64,000 nt of DNA from Streptomyces xinghaiensis S187 (lineage in GTDB: Bacteria > Actinomycetota > Actinomycetes > Streptomycetales > Streptomycetaceae): the NCBI RefSeq assembly GCF_000220705.2, contig NZ_CP023202.1, positions 4,990,501-5,054,500 on the forward strand, in the 5' to 3' direction. Positions 27,663 through 36,332 of this stretch are shown in pieces; the first letter of the stretch is position 1; each line of letters opens with the position of its first letter. The notes under the pieces are model-generated. The model saw only the letters and a list, made by a program, of their open reading frames with translations. It was not told the origin of the DNA and did not search any database. A program made the translations under genes and the position numbers.

Positions 27663-28259
27663 ATGAGCACTGCCGCCGTCACCCGCACCCACCGCCCCGG
27701 CGCGGTCCTCGCCGACCTGCTGCCCGCGGCCACCGCCACCCGCGCCCGGCTGCGGGACGCGGCCCTCGTCGTGGGCGGCGCCGCGCTCACCGGCGCCGCG
27801 GCCCAGCTCGTCGTCCCGGTGCCCGGCTCCCCGGTCCCGGTCACCGGCCAGACCTTCGCCGCGCTGCTCGTCGGCGCCTCGCTCGGCGCCGGCCGCGGCT
27901 TCCTCTCGCTCGCCCTCTACACGCTCGTCGGCATGGCCGGTATGCCGTGGTTCGCGGGCGGCGCGGGCTCGGCCACCTTCGGCTACGTCCTGGGCATGCT
28001 GCTCGCGGCCACCGTCGTCGGCGCGCTGGCCCGGCGCGGCGGCGACCGCGGCCTGCTGCGCACCGCGGGCACCATGGCCCTCGGCTCGCTCATCATCTAC
28101 GCGGTCGGCGTGCCCTACCTCGCCCTGGCCGCGGACCTCTCCTTCGGCAAGGCCCTCGCCGTCGGCATGGTGCCCTTCCTCATCGGGGACGCCCTGAAGG
28201 CCGCCCTCGCCATGGGTGCCCTGCCGGCCGCCTGGAAGCTCGCCGGCCGCCGCGGCTGA
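27663..28259 (+). CDS. bioY: Biotin transporter BioY (ECF S component)
   Basis: 198 residues from ATG 27663, with about six membrane helices. The BioY signature PVPVTGQTFAALLVGA follows the first helix, and GMAGMPWFAGG and PFLIGDALKAALA are also characteristic. BioY binds biotin and works with EcfA/T energy-coupling proteins or alone. No ecfAT genes adjoin it, so it is either a solo BioY or uses a shared module elsewhere. A ~30-residue N-terminal extension precedes the first helix. An operator candidate overlaps its promoter. Confidence 0.93.
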   Translation: MSTAAVTRTHRPGAVLADLLPAATATRARLRDAALVVGGAALTGAAAQLVVPVPGSPVPVTGQTFAALLVGASLGAGRGFLSLALYTLVGMAGMPWFAGGAGSATFGYVLGMLLAATVVGALARRGGDRGLLRTAGTMALGSLIIYAVGVPYLALAADLSFGKALAVGMVPFLIGDALKAALAMGALPAAWKLAGRRG

Positions 28260-28269
28260 CCGCGGCCCC

Positions 28270-28332
28270 GCACGGACACGGGTCGGGCCCGCACCGCCTT
28301 ACCGCGGTCGCGGGCCCGGCCCGTGTCCGTGC
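28270..28332 (+). terminator. Terminator of bioY
   Basis: GCACGGACACGGG/CCCGTGTCCGTGC and an inner CGGGCCCG stem give more than 20 bp of pairing, beginning 11 bases after the stop. Confidence 0.75.
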
Positions 28333-28424
28333 CGCGCCCGTCCTGCCGTGTGCTGCCGTGTGCCGCCACCCCCTCGGCCCACCCCTCGGCGACGCCCCGG
28401 CAGGGCCGTGCCACACTGCTTCCC

Positions 28425-28913
28425 ATGCGCGTGTACCTCGGCTCCGATCATGCCGGTTTCGAACTCAAGAACCACCTCGTGGAGTGGCTCACGGCCAACG
28501 GCCACGACCCCGTCGACTGTGGCCCGCACATCTACGACGCCCAGGACGACTACCCGCCGTTCTGCCTCCGCGCCGCCGAGCGGACCGCCGCCGACAGCGA
28601 GGGCCTCGGCATCGTCATCGGCGGCTCCGGCAACGGCGAGCAGATGGCCGCCAACAAGGTCAAGGGCGTCCGCGCCGCGCTCGTCTGGAGCGAGCAGACC
28701 GCCGAGCTGGCCCGGGAGCACAACAACGCCAACGTCATCAGCGTCGGCGGCCGGATGCACAGCCGCGACGAGGCGGTGAAGTTCGTCGAGACCTTCCTGA
28801 ACACCCCGTACTCGGGCGAGGAGCGGCACACCCGCCGCATCGACATGCTCACCGCCTACGAGAACACCGGGAAGCTCCCCGAGATCCCGGCCCACCACCC
28901 GCGCCAGGACTGA
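28425..28913 (+). CDS. rpiB: Ribose-5-phosphate isomerase B
   Basis: 162 residues. RpiB interconverts ribose 5-phosphate and ribulose 5-phosphate in the pentose phosphate pathway. The start MRVYLGSDHAGFELK and the anion-hole segment GGSGNGEQMAANK are diagnostic. In that segment Ser replaces the active-site Cys of the E. coli enzyme, as is usual in actinobacteria. Another typical stretch is NNANVISVGGR. The start codon lacks a ribosome binding site (CACACT sits 7 bases before), so it may be leaderless. The DNA glycosylase gene follows after 23 bases, in one likely operon. Confidence 0.95.
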   Translation: MRVYLGSDHAGFELKNHLVEWLTANGHDPVDCGPHIYDAQDDYPPFCLRAAERTAADSEGLGIVIGGSGNGEQMAANKVKGVRAALVWSEQTAELAREHNNANVISVGGRMHSRDEAVKFVETFLNTPYSGEERHTRRIDMLTAYENTGKLPEIPAHHPRQD

Positions 28914-28936
28914 GCGGGCGGAGGGCCGAGCAGCAC

Positions 28937-29743
28937 ATGCCCGAGGGGCACACCATCCACCGGCTGGCCGCCGACCACCTCTCCCGGTTCGGCGGCCGCG
29001 CCGTGCGCGCCACCAGCCCGCAGGGCAAGTTCGCCGACGGCGCCGCCCTGGTCGACGGCCAGGTGATGGAGACCGCCGAGGCCCACGGAAAGCATCTCTT
29101 CCTGGGCTTCCCCGGCTCCACCTGGATCCACATCCACCTGGGCCTCTTCGGCAAACTCGGCTTCGGCACCGCCCCGGCGCCACCGCCCGCCGAGACCGTA
29201 CGGCTGCGGCTGGCGGACACCGAGGCGTACGCGGACCTGCGCGGCCCCACCACCTGCGCCCTGCTCACCGACGGCGACAAGCGGGCGATACACGCCCGGC
29301 TCGGCCCGGACCCGCTGCGGGGCGACGACGGGGAGCGCGCCTGGCGGCGCGTCAGCCGCAGCCGCAGCAGTGTCGCCGCCCTGCTGATGGACCAGAAGGT
29401 CGTCGCGGGCGTCGGCAACGTCTACCGCGCCGAAGTCCTCTTCCGGCACGGCATCGACCCCTACCGCGCGGGCCGCGATCTCACCCGCGCCGAATGGGAC
29501 GCGATCTGGGCGGATCTGGTCACGCTGATGCGCGAGGGCGTGCGGAACAACCGGATCGACACCGTCCGCCCCGAGCACACCCCCGAGGCGATGGGCCGCC
29601 CGCCCCGCGTCGACGACCACGGCGGCGAGGTGTACGTCTACCGCCGCGCCGGGATGCCCTGCCACATCTGCGGCGGCGAGGTCCGCACGGCCGGGCTGGC
29701 CGCGCGCAACCTCTTCTGGTGCCCCGGCTGCCAGCGCGGCTGA
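28937..29743 (+). CDS. Fpg/Nei-family DNA glycosylase (Nei-type)
   Basis: 268 residues. The N-terminus after removal of Met is PEGHT, the Nei-like variant of the PE-initiated active site (Pro nucleophile, Glu). The helix-two-turn-helix (DQKVVAGVGNVYRAEVLF) and the C-terminal zinc finger (CHIC...CPGC) are intact. It removes oxidised bases and nicks DNA by beta/delta elimination in base-excision repair. It is the second gene of the rpiB unit. PEGHT rather than PELPE indicates the pyrimidine/AP-preferring branch rather than classical MutM. Confidence 0.92.
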   Translation: MPEGHTIHRLAADHLSRFGGRAVRATSPQGKFADGAALVDGQVMETAEAHGKHLFLGFPGSTWIHIHLGLFGKLGFGTAPAPPPAETVRLRLADTEAYADLRGPTTCALLTDGDKRAIHARLGPDPLRGDDGERAWRRVSRSRSSVAALLMDQKVVAGVGNVYRAEVLFRHGIDPYRAGRDLTRAEWDAIWADLVTLMREGVRNNRIDTVRPEHTPEAMGRPPRVDDHGGEVYVYRRAGMPCHICGGEVRTAGLAARNLFWCPGCQRG

Positions 29744-29825
29744 ACCCGCCCCGGACCGGTCCGGTGGGACGAGGCCCGTGCCGCCCCGGCGCCGGGTCCG
29801 GCCCGGCACCGACGGGGCCGTGCGC

Positions 29826-29852
29826 ACCGGGGGCACCCGCCGTGCCCCCGGT
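29826..29852. terminator. Bidirectional terminator, rpiB unit / acetyltransferase
   Basis: ACCGGGGGCAC-CCGCC-GTGCCCCCGGT is a perfect 11-bp stem. Its last base is also the last base of the acetyltransferase stop codon. Confidence 0.7.
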
Positions 29853-31081
29853 CAGAAGCCGTGCGGCAGCCAGGGCGCGACCTCGCCGAGGAAGGCGCGC
29901 GCCGTCTGGCCGAGGGTCTCGCGGCGCAACTCGCGCACCCGCCCGGTGCCCGCCAGCGCGGCCAGCGAGAAGCCGCCCAGATAGGCCGACCCCAGTTCCC
30001 GCACGGAGAGCGACAGTTCGGCCGGGTCCGAGGTACGGGTGCAGGAGGCGCCCTTGGTGTCGCCACTCAGCCGCCAGCGCCCCTCGTTCCAGGGGCAGAA
30101 GGGGTCGGTGAGCTCCAGCACGACGTCCACCGGGCAGGCGTAGGTCCGGGCCTCCAGGGCCGCGCCCACGTCCACCACGCGCAGATGCAGCCCGTCGCGG
30201 AGCCGCGGCGAGCAGCGCCGGACGTCGGACACCAGATGCAGCAGCGGGTCGTCGACCGGCCGGCTCCGCACCCGCAGCCGGGAGGTCAGGTCGATGCCGA
30301 AGAGGAAGCGCCAGAGCGCCGCGGACGCCTCCGGGTCCAGAGCCTCCAGATCGCGCAGGACGACCGCGCCGTCCGCCCCCTGCGGGCCCCACTCGGGCTT
30401 CAGGGCATAGCGCGCGTAACCGGCCGTCTCGCCGTCCCGCTCGGCCAGTACGCACTGCAGCGGTGACGCACCCGCCCGGCCGGCCTCCGGGTCGAGCAGC
30501 GGCAGCCGCTCCCACCCCGGGGACCGGGCGAGCATCCCGGGCCGGGCGGGCACCCGCCGGGCGTAGACCGCCTCGCACCGGTCCTGGACGTCGCCGGGCG
30601 CGGCCAGCCGCAGCGTTACGCCATCCGTGTGGTCCGGTCCTGTCAGCCCGGCCCGTTCCGTGTCGATCTCCAGGGCGAGCTCCTGGGACGCGATGCCGTA
30701 GCCGAACCGGCCGTAGATGCCCGGCTCGGAGGCGGTGAGTACGGCGAGCGGCTCACCGAGGGCGCGCACGTCGTCCAGCACGCGCCGCATCATGCCCGTG
30801 AGAATCCCCCGCCGGCGGTGCGTCGACAGGACGCTCACCATGGTCACCCCGGCCGCCGGCACCGGCGCCCCGCCCGGCACCGTCATCCGGAAACTGAAGG
30901 CGCCGGCCGTGCCGACGCAATTGCCGCCCTCCCAGACCCCGATCGAACGGTCGTACTCGGTGAGTCCGTGCCAGAGCTCGCGCTCCTCCGGGGGTTCGGG
31001 GACACCGCCGAACGCAAGATCGAGTCGGTCGTACCATTCGTCCCATTCCGCGGGCCGCAGCACCCGCGTCTCTGTGGTCAT
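29852..31081 (-). CDS. Eis-like GNAT acetyltransferase
   Basis: 409 residues from ATG 31081. The layout is that of the Eis group: an N-terminal GNAT domain (VSVLSTHRRRGILTGMM, acetyl-CoA pyrophosphate loop; then EPGIYGRFGYG), a second GNAT-like domain, and a C-terminal sterol-carrier-like domain ending in a free carboxylate (Gly-Phe) that acts in catalysis in this family. Eis proteins acetylate amines, including aminoglycosides, on several positions. Whether this one confers any resistance cannot be judged. It is cytoplasmic and divergent from the phosphatase gene. Confidence 0.9.
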   Translation of the reverse strand: MTTETRVLRPAEWDEWYDRLDLAFGGVPEPPEERELWHGLTEYDRSIGVWEGGNCVGTAGAFSFRMTVPGGAPVPAAGVTMVSVLSTHRRRGILTGMMRRVLDDVRALGEPLAVLTASEPGIYGRFGYGIASQELALEIDTERAGLTGPDHTDGVTLRLAAPGDVQDRCEAVYARRVPARPGMLARSPGWERLPLLDPEAGRAGASPLQCVLAERDGETAGYARYALKPEWGPQGADGAVVLRDLEALDPEASAALWRFLFGIDLTSRLRVRSRPVDDPLLHLVSDVRRCSPRLRDGLHLRVVDVGAALEARTYACPVDVVLELTDPFCPWNEGRWRLSGDTKGASCTRTSDPAELSLSVRELGSAYLGGFSLAALAGTGRVRELRRETLGQTARAFLGEVAPWLPHGF

Positions 31082-31249
31082 GAGCCCATGACTACCAGCA
31101 GGGTTCCGAACAGGCGACCGGGTTTCGGGTGCGTCGGGAGCGCACGGAGGCGGGCCGGGCGCAAGTATCCGCGGAATCCGACGCGCCGTGAATCGACGCG
31201 CCGCCGAACGGGTGGATAAGGTCCCGGTGAAATGGCACACGAGGTGAGA

Positions 31250-32371
31250 GTGGAGACGTTCACGGCCCGCATGCGCAGAAGGACGCACCGGGTCCGGATC
31301 GGGCTGCGCAAGGCCGCCGTGGACTACTTCCGCGGCGACGGCTCCGACTGGATCGCCCTCGTCGCCCTGCTGTTCGCCGTCCCCGCCATCGCGGCCGGGA
31401 CCATGGCGGCGCCCCTGTGGTGCCCGCCTTCCGCCCTCGTCCTCCCGATCGTCGCCGCCGGACTGCTGCTGCGGCCCTCCAGCGTGCTGCTGATGTACGC
31501 GGCGGCGGCCGCGGCCCTCATCGTCGAGGCGTCGGTGATCGAGGAGTACGCGAACGTCCCCGTGGTCACCCCCGGCGACATCCTCGTCGTCGGCGCGGTC
31601 GGCTTCTCCGGCCTGATCATCGCCCAGTTCCGCAGCCGGGTCGGCGTGCCCTGGCGACGCGGCGGAACCATGCTCTTCGACCTGCGCGAACGCATCCGCG
31701 TCCAGAGCAAGCTGCCCGGCCTGCCGCGCGGCTGGCACCGGGAGATGGCGCTCCGCCCGGCCGGCGGCCAGTCCTTCTCCGGTGACTTCGTCGTCGCGGC
31801 CCGCACCAACGGCGGCCGCACCCTCGAGGTCGTCCTCACCGACGTGTCCGGCAAGGGCATGGACGCCGCCTCCCGCGCCCTGCTGCTCTCCGGAGCCTTC
31901 GGCGGCCTGCTCGGCTCGCTCCCGCCGCACCAGTTCCTCCCGGCCGCCAACGGCTATCTGCTGCGCCAGGACTGGACCGAGGGTTTCGCCACCTCCATTC
32001 ACCTCGTCCTCGACCTCGACACCGGCGACTACGAACTCATCTCGGCGGGCCACCCGCCGGGCCTGCAGTTCTCCGCCGGCACGGGGCGCTGGGAGCAGAA
32101 GGGCGCCGAGGGCCCGCTGCTCGGCGTGTACGACGGGGCGGAGTTCGAGCCGGTGAAGGGCACGCTGTGCCCGGGCGACGTCCTGATGCTCTTCACGGAC
32201 GGCCTGGTGGAGTCGTCGGAGCGCGAACTCAGCGAGGGCCTCGACCGCCTGACCGGCGAGGCCGACCGCTACGTCGCCTCCGGCTTCCACGGCGCCGCAT
32301 GGCACCTCATCGAGGCGGTGGCGAAGGACGTCAACGACGACCGCGCCCTGCTGATGATCTGCCGCGACTGA
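31250..32371 (+). CDS. Membrane PP2C/SpoIIE-type serine phosphatase
   Basis: 373 residues from GTG 31250 (GAGG 5 bases upstream); ATG 31232 is an alternative without a site. About four hydrophobic helices in the first ~125 residues are followed by a SpoIIE-type phosphatase domain. Its metal-binding Asp residues appear in SGDFVVA, LTDVSGKGMDA and LFTDGLVES. Such proteins dephosphorylate anti-sigma-factor antagonists in partner-switching pathways. No anti-sigma factor, antagonist or sigma gene is next to it. It ends 144 bases before the T7SS island but is not obviously part of it. Confidence 0.9.
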   Translation: METFTARMRRRTHRVRIGLRKAAVDYFRGDGSDWIALVALLFAVPAIAAGTMAAPLWCPPSALVLPIVAAGLLLRPSSVLLMYAAAAAALIVEASVIEEYANVPVVTPGDILVVGAVGFSGLIIAQFRSRVGVPWRRGGTMLFDLRERIRVQSKLPGLPRGWHREMALRPAGGQSFSGDFVVAARTNGGRTLEVVLTDVSGKGMDAASRALLLSGAFGGLLGSLPPHQFLPAANGYLLRQDWTEGFATSIHLVLDLDTGDYELISAGHPPGLQFSAGTGRWEQKGAEGPLLGVYDGAEFEPVKGTLCPGDVLMLFTDGLVESSERELSEGLDRLTGEADRYVASGFHGAAWHLIEAVAKDVNDDRALLMICRD

Positions 32372-32515
32372 CCGCCCGGCGCGCGGCCGTGCCCGCCCGG
32401 CCGGGGGCAGGAGTGACCGTCAGCACCCCGCATCCGGGAACCAGTTGTGCCCGTACGGGCGTGGTAGTACATGTAGACGTAGTCGTGTCGAGTGCCGATC
32501 CACGGGGGTGAGCTG

Positions 32516-32848
32516 GTGAAGTTCGATATGGGCAGTACGGCGCTGTCGTCTCTGGTGTCGAATACTCAGGGGTCTTCGGATGATCTGGGTGGTTTGATCC
32601 GGATGTTGATCGCTGCTGCGGAGCCGTTGGAGGGGAAGTTCAATGGTGCGGGGAAGGCGGCGTTCGATCAGTTCAAGGCGAGTTCGGATGAGGTGACGGC
32701 GGCGTTGAATTCGTCGTTGCAGGCGATTCTGGGTGGTCAGTCGGGGATGGATCAGTCGTTCGGTACGGGTGATCAGGAGTCGGCGGACAATGCGCGGCAG
32801 CAGATGTCGGCGGCGAATTTTGATGCTGCTCGTTTCGGCGGGCGTTGA
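32516..32848 (+). CDS. Esx/WXG100-like small helical protein, cassette A gene 1
   Basis: 110 residues from GTG 32516, with GGTGAG upstream. The sequence is alpha-helical with a central break (FNGAGKAAFDQFK) where WXG100 proteins carry Trp-X-Gly; here the Trp is replaced and only the Asn-Gly/Ala-Gly turn remains. The C-terminal ~30 residues are Gly/Gln/Ala-rich. It is expected to pair with the next gene product as a heterodimer exported by the T7SS. Codon use is relaxed at third positions (aat, gat, ggt, ttg), unlike flanking core genes. The DNA is identical to 38589-38921. Confidence 0.75.
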   Translation: MKFDMGSTALSSLVSNTQGSSDDLGGLIRMLIAAAEPLEGKFNGAGKAAFDQFKASSDEVTAALNSSLQAILGGQSGMDQSFGTGDQESADNARQQMSAANFDAARFGGR

Positions 32849-32866
32849 GTAGTCGGGGGGTTGGTT

Positions 32867-33175
32867 GTGGCGAATCAGGATCGCCGGTCGTATGACACGG
32901 GTGCGTCGTCGGAGGTGCAGGGTTCGCTGTCCTCGATCGTGGGGCAGTTGGAGCGTGTGCTGGGTGAGCGTGATCGTGCGGTGAAGTCGGCGATGGCGGA
33001 CTTCCAGGCCGATGGTGTGTCGGATCTGTATCACGACAAGGAAGCGCGGTGGAACACGGCCGCGAACGAGGTGCGGTCGATCATTCAGCTGGTGCGGTCG
33101 ACGTTGGAGCAGAACGACGGGACGGCGCAGGCGACGCTGGCGAAGGCGAAGGCCGCCGTCGACAACATCGGCTGA
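32867..33175 (+). CDS. Esx-like (ESAT-6 type) protein, cassette A gene 2
   Basis: 102 residues from GTG 32867, 18 bases after gene 1. Two long amphipathic helices meet at ARWNTAANEV, where Trp62 occupies the WXG position as W-N-T. YHDKE at residues 55-59 fits the YxxxD/E export motif but sits before, not after, the Trp. It resembles the pore-forming ESAT-6 proteins annotated in Streptomyces. Small size, helical hairpin and partner gene make an Esx-type heterodimer the best reading. The DNA is identical to 38940-39248. Confidence 0.75.
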   Translation: MANQDRRSYDTGASSEVQGSLSSIVGQLERVLGERDRAVKSAMADFQADGVSDLYHDKEARWNTAANEVRSIIQLVRSTLEQNDGTAQATLAKAKAAVDNIG

Positions 33176-33202
33176 CCGGTATCGGCTGATCAACGGCAGG
33201 GT

Positions 33203-33232
33203 CGGCCGGCCCGGGTGAGCCCGGGCCGGCCG
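33203..33232 (+). terminator. Hairpin between gene 2 and gene 3, cassette A
   Basis: CGGCCGGCCCGGG and CCCGGGCCGGCCG form a perfect 13-bp stem with a TGAG loop. It may terminate most transcripts after the Esx pair. The spacer has no counterpart in cassette B, which carries a different hairpin here. Confidence 0.6.
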
Positions 33233-33267
33233 GAAGCAGGTATGCGCACACACGTGACGTGACAACG

Positions 33268-34703
33268 GGGGTCGTTGTGTCGGGCTGGGATATCGACGTG
33301 AGCGGTGTCCAGGGGGTTCTCTCCAAGACGGGTGAGGTGGCGGGGAAGCTGGAGACGCAGGCTTCTTCGTATTCGGATCACATGGAGAGTGCGGCGTCGT
33401 CGGCGGGGACGATCGCGGGCGGTGGTGAGGCTCCGGAGATGGGTCTGGTGGGGGCGGCGCTGGCGGAGTTCGCGATGAAGACGCAGGACGATCTGATGTT
33501 CGTCGGGGCGCGTGCGGGCAAGTCGATGACGGGTGCGGTGGACGCCGTGAAGGCGTACAACCAGGGTGACCTGGACATGGCCGCGGCCGCGCAGAAGGAA
33601 GCGCTGAAGGCTCCGGATCTGGCGGCATTGAAGGCCCAGGCGCAGAACAACGCCGGCGGCAACGGCAGTCACGGCCAGCAGGTGCCGATGTGATCAAGCC
33701 TGAGGCGATTCCCCAGTTCACCGGTGACCTGGGGCAGTTGGAGAAGGACGCCACGGGCCTGGGCAATGACGCGGACAACATCCGTGACACCGGAAAGAAC
33801 ATCCATACGGAGTTCCAGGGTCTGTCGGCGTTCTACACCGCGCCGGAGGCGGAGGCGTTGTTCGCGTCGACGAAGCCGGTGCAGGACCGGGCGGATGAGT
33901 TCGCGGACGACTTGGAGAAGGTCAAGTCGGCGCTGGACGAGTACGTCGCCGAGGTGCGTCCCCTGGTCGCGAAGCTGAAGCAGCTCAAGGCCGACGCTGC
34001 CGCGTTCGTGGCGAGTGTGGAGGATGACGACGAGTGGAAGTACGACGGCGACAAGATCGATGAGCACAACGCTCTGCAGTCCGATGTGACGGCCACGGTG
34101 GCGGCGTTCTGGGAGGCGGAGCGGACGGCCGCGAACAAGATCACGGCGCTGGTCGGGGGGACGCAGTACCGGGCGAATGACGGCTCGGACGGCAAGAACA
34201 TGTATGGCTTCTCCGCCGATGACATGAAGGATGCCGAGGTCCCCTGGGGGACGGCGGAGAACGAGAAGTACCACTGGTATGAGGTCCACCAGCACATCAA
34301 GAGCTTCGTGTGGGACGGCCTGATCGTCGACGGGGTGTGGGGGACCATCAAGGGCCTGGGCACCCTGGTCGGCTTCGACGGCTGGGACGCGATGAAGGAT
34401 GCCTGGAAGGGCCTGGGCATGCTGGTCGTCGGCACCGCCCTGTACACCTCCCCCCTCGCCTACGCGATCCCGGATTCGGCGTTGCCGCAGTGGATGAAGG
34501 ACTCCAAGGAGGTCGCGAAGCAGACGGGCAAGGCGCTGCTGGCGTGGGACACCTGGAGTGAGAACCCGGCCCGCGCGGCCGGGGCCGTCACCTTCAATGT
34601 GCTGACGTCGATCACGGGTGCCGGGAACATCGCCAAGGGCGGCACGGCGGCCAAGGTCGCTTCCATGGCGGGCAAGGCGGGGAAGTTCCTGGACCCGATG
34701 ACA
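33268..34703 (+). repeat. Direct repeat 2, copy A (homologous, slightly diverged)
   Basis: Aligns without gaps to 39396-40831 (offset 6128). Near-identical at the start, it accumulates synonymous changes downstream and ends where the toxin proteins stop aligning. Confidence 0.85.
33277..33693 (+). CDS. DUF6507-like small protein, cassette A gene 3
   Basis: 138 residues from GTG 33277 with GGGGG upstream. It opens with SGWDIDVSGVQGVL and is mostly helical, with a Gly-rich turn near residues 45-50. I recall this as the DUF6507 family found beside Streptomyces T7SS genes. Tyr94-Asn-Gln-Gly-Asp98 near the C-terminus fits the YxxxD/E signal of exported T7SS partners. Its stop overlaps the toxin start (GTGA), so the two are translationally coupled in 1:1 fashion. 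I infer that it is the helical chaperone/targeting partner of the toxin. It has essentially one residue change versus 39405-39821. Confidence 0.75.
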   Translation: MSGWDIDVSGVQGVLSKTGEVAGKLETQASSYSDHMESAASSAGTIAGGGEAPEMGLVGAALAEFAMKTQDDLMFVGARAGKSMTGAVDAVKAYNQGDLDMAAAAQKEALKAPDLAALKAQAQNNAGGNGSHGQQVPM

Positions 34704-36323
34704 CACATCTCCTCGGTGGTGGGCAAGGCCGGGCAGGCGATGAAGATCGGCGATGTGCTGGCGGGTCTGAAGAACCTCAACCTCGGCAAGATCGACATCC
34801 CGGCGATTCCGGACGGTGCGACGCTGCTGCCGGACGGGCGCCTGGAACTGCCCGACGGCACGGTGAAGGTCCCCGACACCCCGCTCCAGCTCGCGGACGG
34901 CACGGTCCACGTGCCGGAGGGCACGGCGCCCAGGGTCCCCTCCGAACTGCCCAGTGGGGCGGTCCTGATGCCGGACGGCTCGGTCCTGCACCCCGACGGC
35001 AAACTCCAGCTCTCCGACGGCAACATGAGCACCGCGCCGGTGAAGGTGGAGCCGCACAAGGCGGACCTGGCGACCCCGGACGAGGCGGCCGTGCGCGTAC
35101 CCGAGCAGGAACTGGTCGGGGCCGGCGCCCGCAACAACCCGCCCGGGGCCATCGCCCAGCTCGGCGACGCGGGCAACCCGTCCGCCATCACCGACAACAC
35201 CGTCGGTGGCGGCACCCCGGGGCAGGTCGGTGCGAACGCGGGCGACACCGCCCTGGGCGGCACCGCCCGCACCGGCGACAACCTCCCCACCGCCTCCACC
35301 AACCCGGGAGACCCGGGCAACCCCAATGGCAACGTGCCGGGGGGCAGCAGCCCAGAAAGTGACTCGAATACTCCTGCAGGCCGGGATACGGGCCCCGGCT
35401 CGGGGCGGGACGTCACAGCGACGGAAACGACCCGGGTGGAAAGTCCCACCCCGGTCGCCGGATGGGACGAGGGACCAGGCGCGAGAGGGAACGCCGAAGC
35501 TCGTGAGGGCCTCAGTGGTCCTGAGCCTGGTATCACGTCGGCAGATTCCTCAGCGGGTGGGACGGGAGAGATCCCGCAGGTCAGTAACCTTGATCAAGCG
35601 ACATCTGCTCCAGCTTCCGGAACGTCCGCGTCATCTGGCGGAGGTTTCGACGAAATCGACCCCAGCCGGTACAGCAGGGGAGTTGACACTGCTCCCACGC
35701 CCTCCGAGCCGATGCGCCCGGACCAGGAGCAGGCAGTGACGGCTGAGTTGACACGGGCGGGAATGCTCCCCGGAGACCAGCAGCGTGTCCTGCGCACCCT
35801 TGGCAAGGAGCCGTATGGTGCTGCTGCTGCCGATCTCATTTCCCGGGGGCATCTGCAAGACGCGCCGAACTACCAGGAAATTCTCAACATGTGCAAGCAA
35901 GGGAGCAGCAAGGCGCAGAAGAGCATGATCCCGGCTGCCTATATGGCTCTCAGTCATGCGACTGACCTGCAAAGTCGTGGGTTTTCCCGGGTCGGATTCG
36001 AGATCAAGGACAATGCGACGGGACTGGACCTTGACGTCACGACCCTGCATCCTGACGGTACTCCGCACTACGGGTACCAGCTCAAGGATGTGAACACAGT
36101 CGAGGGAATAAAAAGTGCTGTGAAGAAGGCGGCAAAGCAGCTTCGGGCTGAAGGGGCGGATCAGAAGGTGGCCATTCTGGATATTCACGACTCGATGGCC
36201 GGTCTGAATCCCCGTTCACTCGACGATCTCGAGTTCCACGCGGAACGTTCGGGCGCTACGTTTCACCTACGGTTCGAGGACGGTTCCTTGACTGTCCCGC
36301 CCCATGGTCCAGTCTTCCCGTAA
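33690..36323 (+). CDS. T7SS polymorphic toxin A, C-terminal PD-(D/E)XK-like nuclease candidate
   Basis: 877 residues. Residues 1-~338 are a helical export/trafficking domain shared with the toxin at 39818. It contains a hydrophobic segment (LGMLVVGTALYTSPLAYA). Residues ~378-450 repeat a PDG-T/S-V unit (LPDGTVKVPD). A Gly/Asn/Thr-rich linker follows, then a C-terminal domain (~660-877) unlike toxin B. In it Glu771, Asp782 (GLDLDV) and Gln797-x-Lys799 (YQLKDV) fit the E-D-[E/Q]xK pattern of PD-(D/E)XK nucleases. GC content falls from about codon 552 on, suggesting the tip was acquired. It starts in overlap with gene 3. A nuclease function is inferred, not shown. Confidence 0.75.
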   Translation: MIKPEAIPQFTGDLGQLEKDATGLGNDADNIRDTGKNIHTEFQGLSAFYTAPEAEALFASTKPVQDRADEFADDLEKVKSALDEYVAEVRPLVAKLKQLKADAAAFVASVEDDDEWKYDGDKIDEHNALQSDVTATVAAFWEAERTAANKITALVGGTQYRANDGSDGKNMYGFSADDMKDAEVPWGTAENEKYHWYEVHQHIKSFVWDGLIVDGVWGTIKGLGTLVGFDGWDAMKDAWKGLGMLVVGTALYTSPLAYAIPDSALPQWMKDSKEVAKQTGKALLAWDTWSENPARAAGAVTFNVLTSITGAGNIAKGGTAAKVASMAGKAGKFLDPMTHISSVVGKAGQAMKIGDVLAGLKNLNLGKIDIPAIPDGATLLPDGRLELPDGTVKVPDTPLQLADGTVHVPEGTAPRVPSELPSGAVLMPDGSVLHPDGKLQLSDGNMSTAPVKVEPHKADLATPDEAAVRVPEQELVGAGARNNPPGAIAQLGDAGNPSAITDNTVGGGTPGQVGANAGDTALGGTARTGDNLPTASTNPGDPGNPNGNVPGGSSPESDSNTPAGRDTGPGSGRDVTATETTRVESPTPVAGWDEGPGARGNAEAREGLSGPEPGITSADSSAGGTGEIPQVSNLDQATSAPASGTSASSGGGFDEIDPSRYSRGVDTAPTPSEPMRPDQEQAVTAELTRAGMLPGDQQRVLRTLGKEPYGAAAADLISRGHLQDAPNYQEILNMCKQGSSKAQKSMIPAAYMALSHATDLQSRGFSRVGFEIKDNATGLDLDVTTLHPDGTPHYGYQLKDVNTVEGIKSAVKKAAKQLRAEGADQKVAILDIHDSMAGLNPRSLDDLEFHAERSGATFHLRFEDGSLTVPPHGPVFP

Positions 36324-36332
36324 GGATTTCCC

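Larger units (their letters stand above)
32502..33175 (+). repeat. Direct repeat 1, copy A (674 bp, perfect)
   Basis: Reads identical, base for base by eye, to 38575-39248 (offset 6073). It begins in the leader before the first Esx-like gene and ends exactly at the stop codon of the second; both flanks are unrelated between copies. Confidence 0.9.

Noticed and set aside
29852..31081. Dedicated aminoglycoside resistance gene
   Set aside because: Eis-like proteins acetylate many amines and the gene sits alone in core sequence; resistance cannot be claimed.
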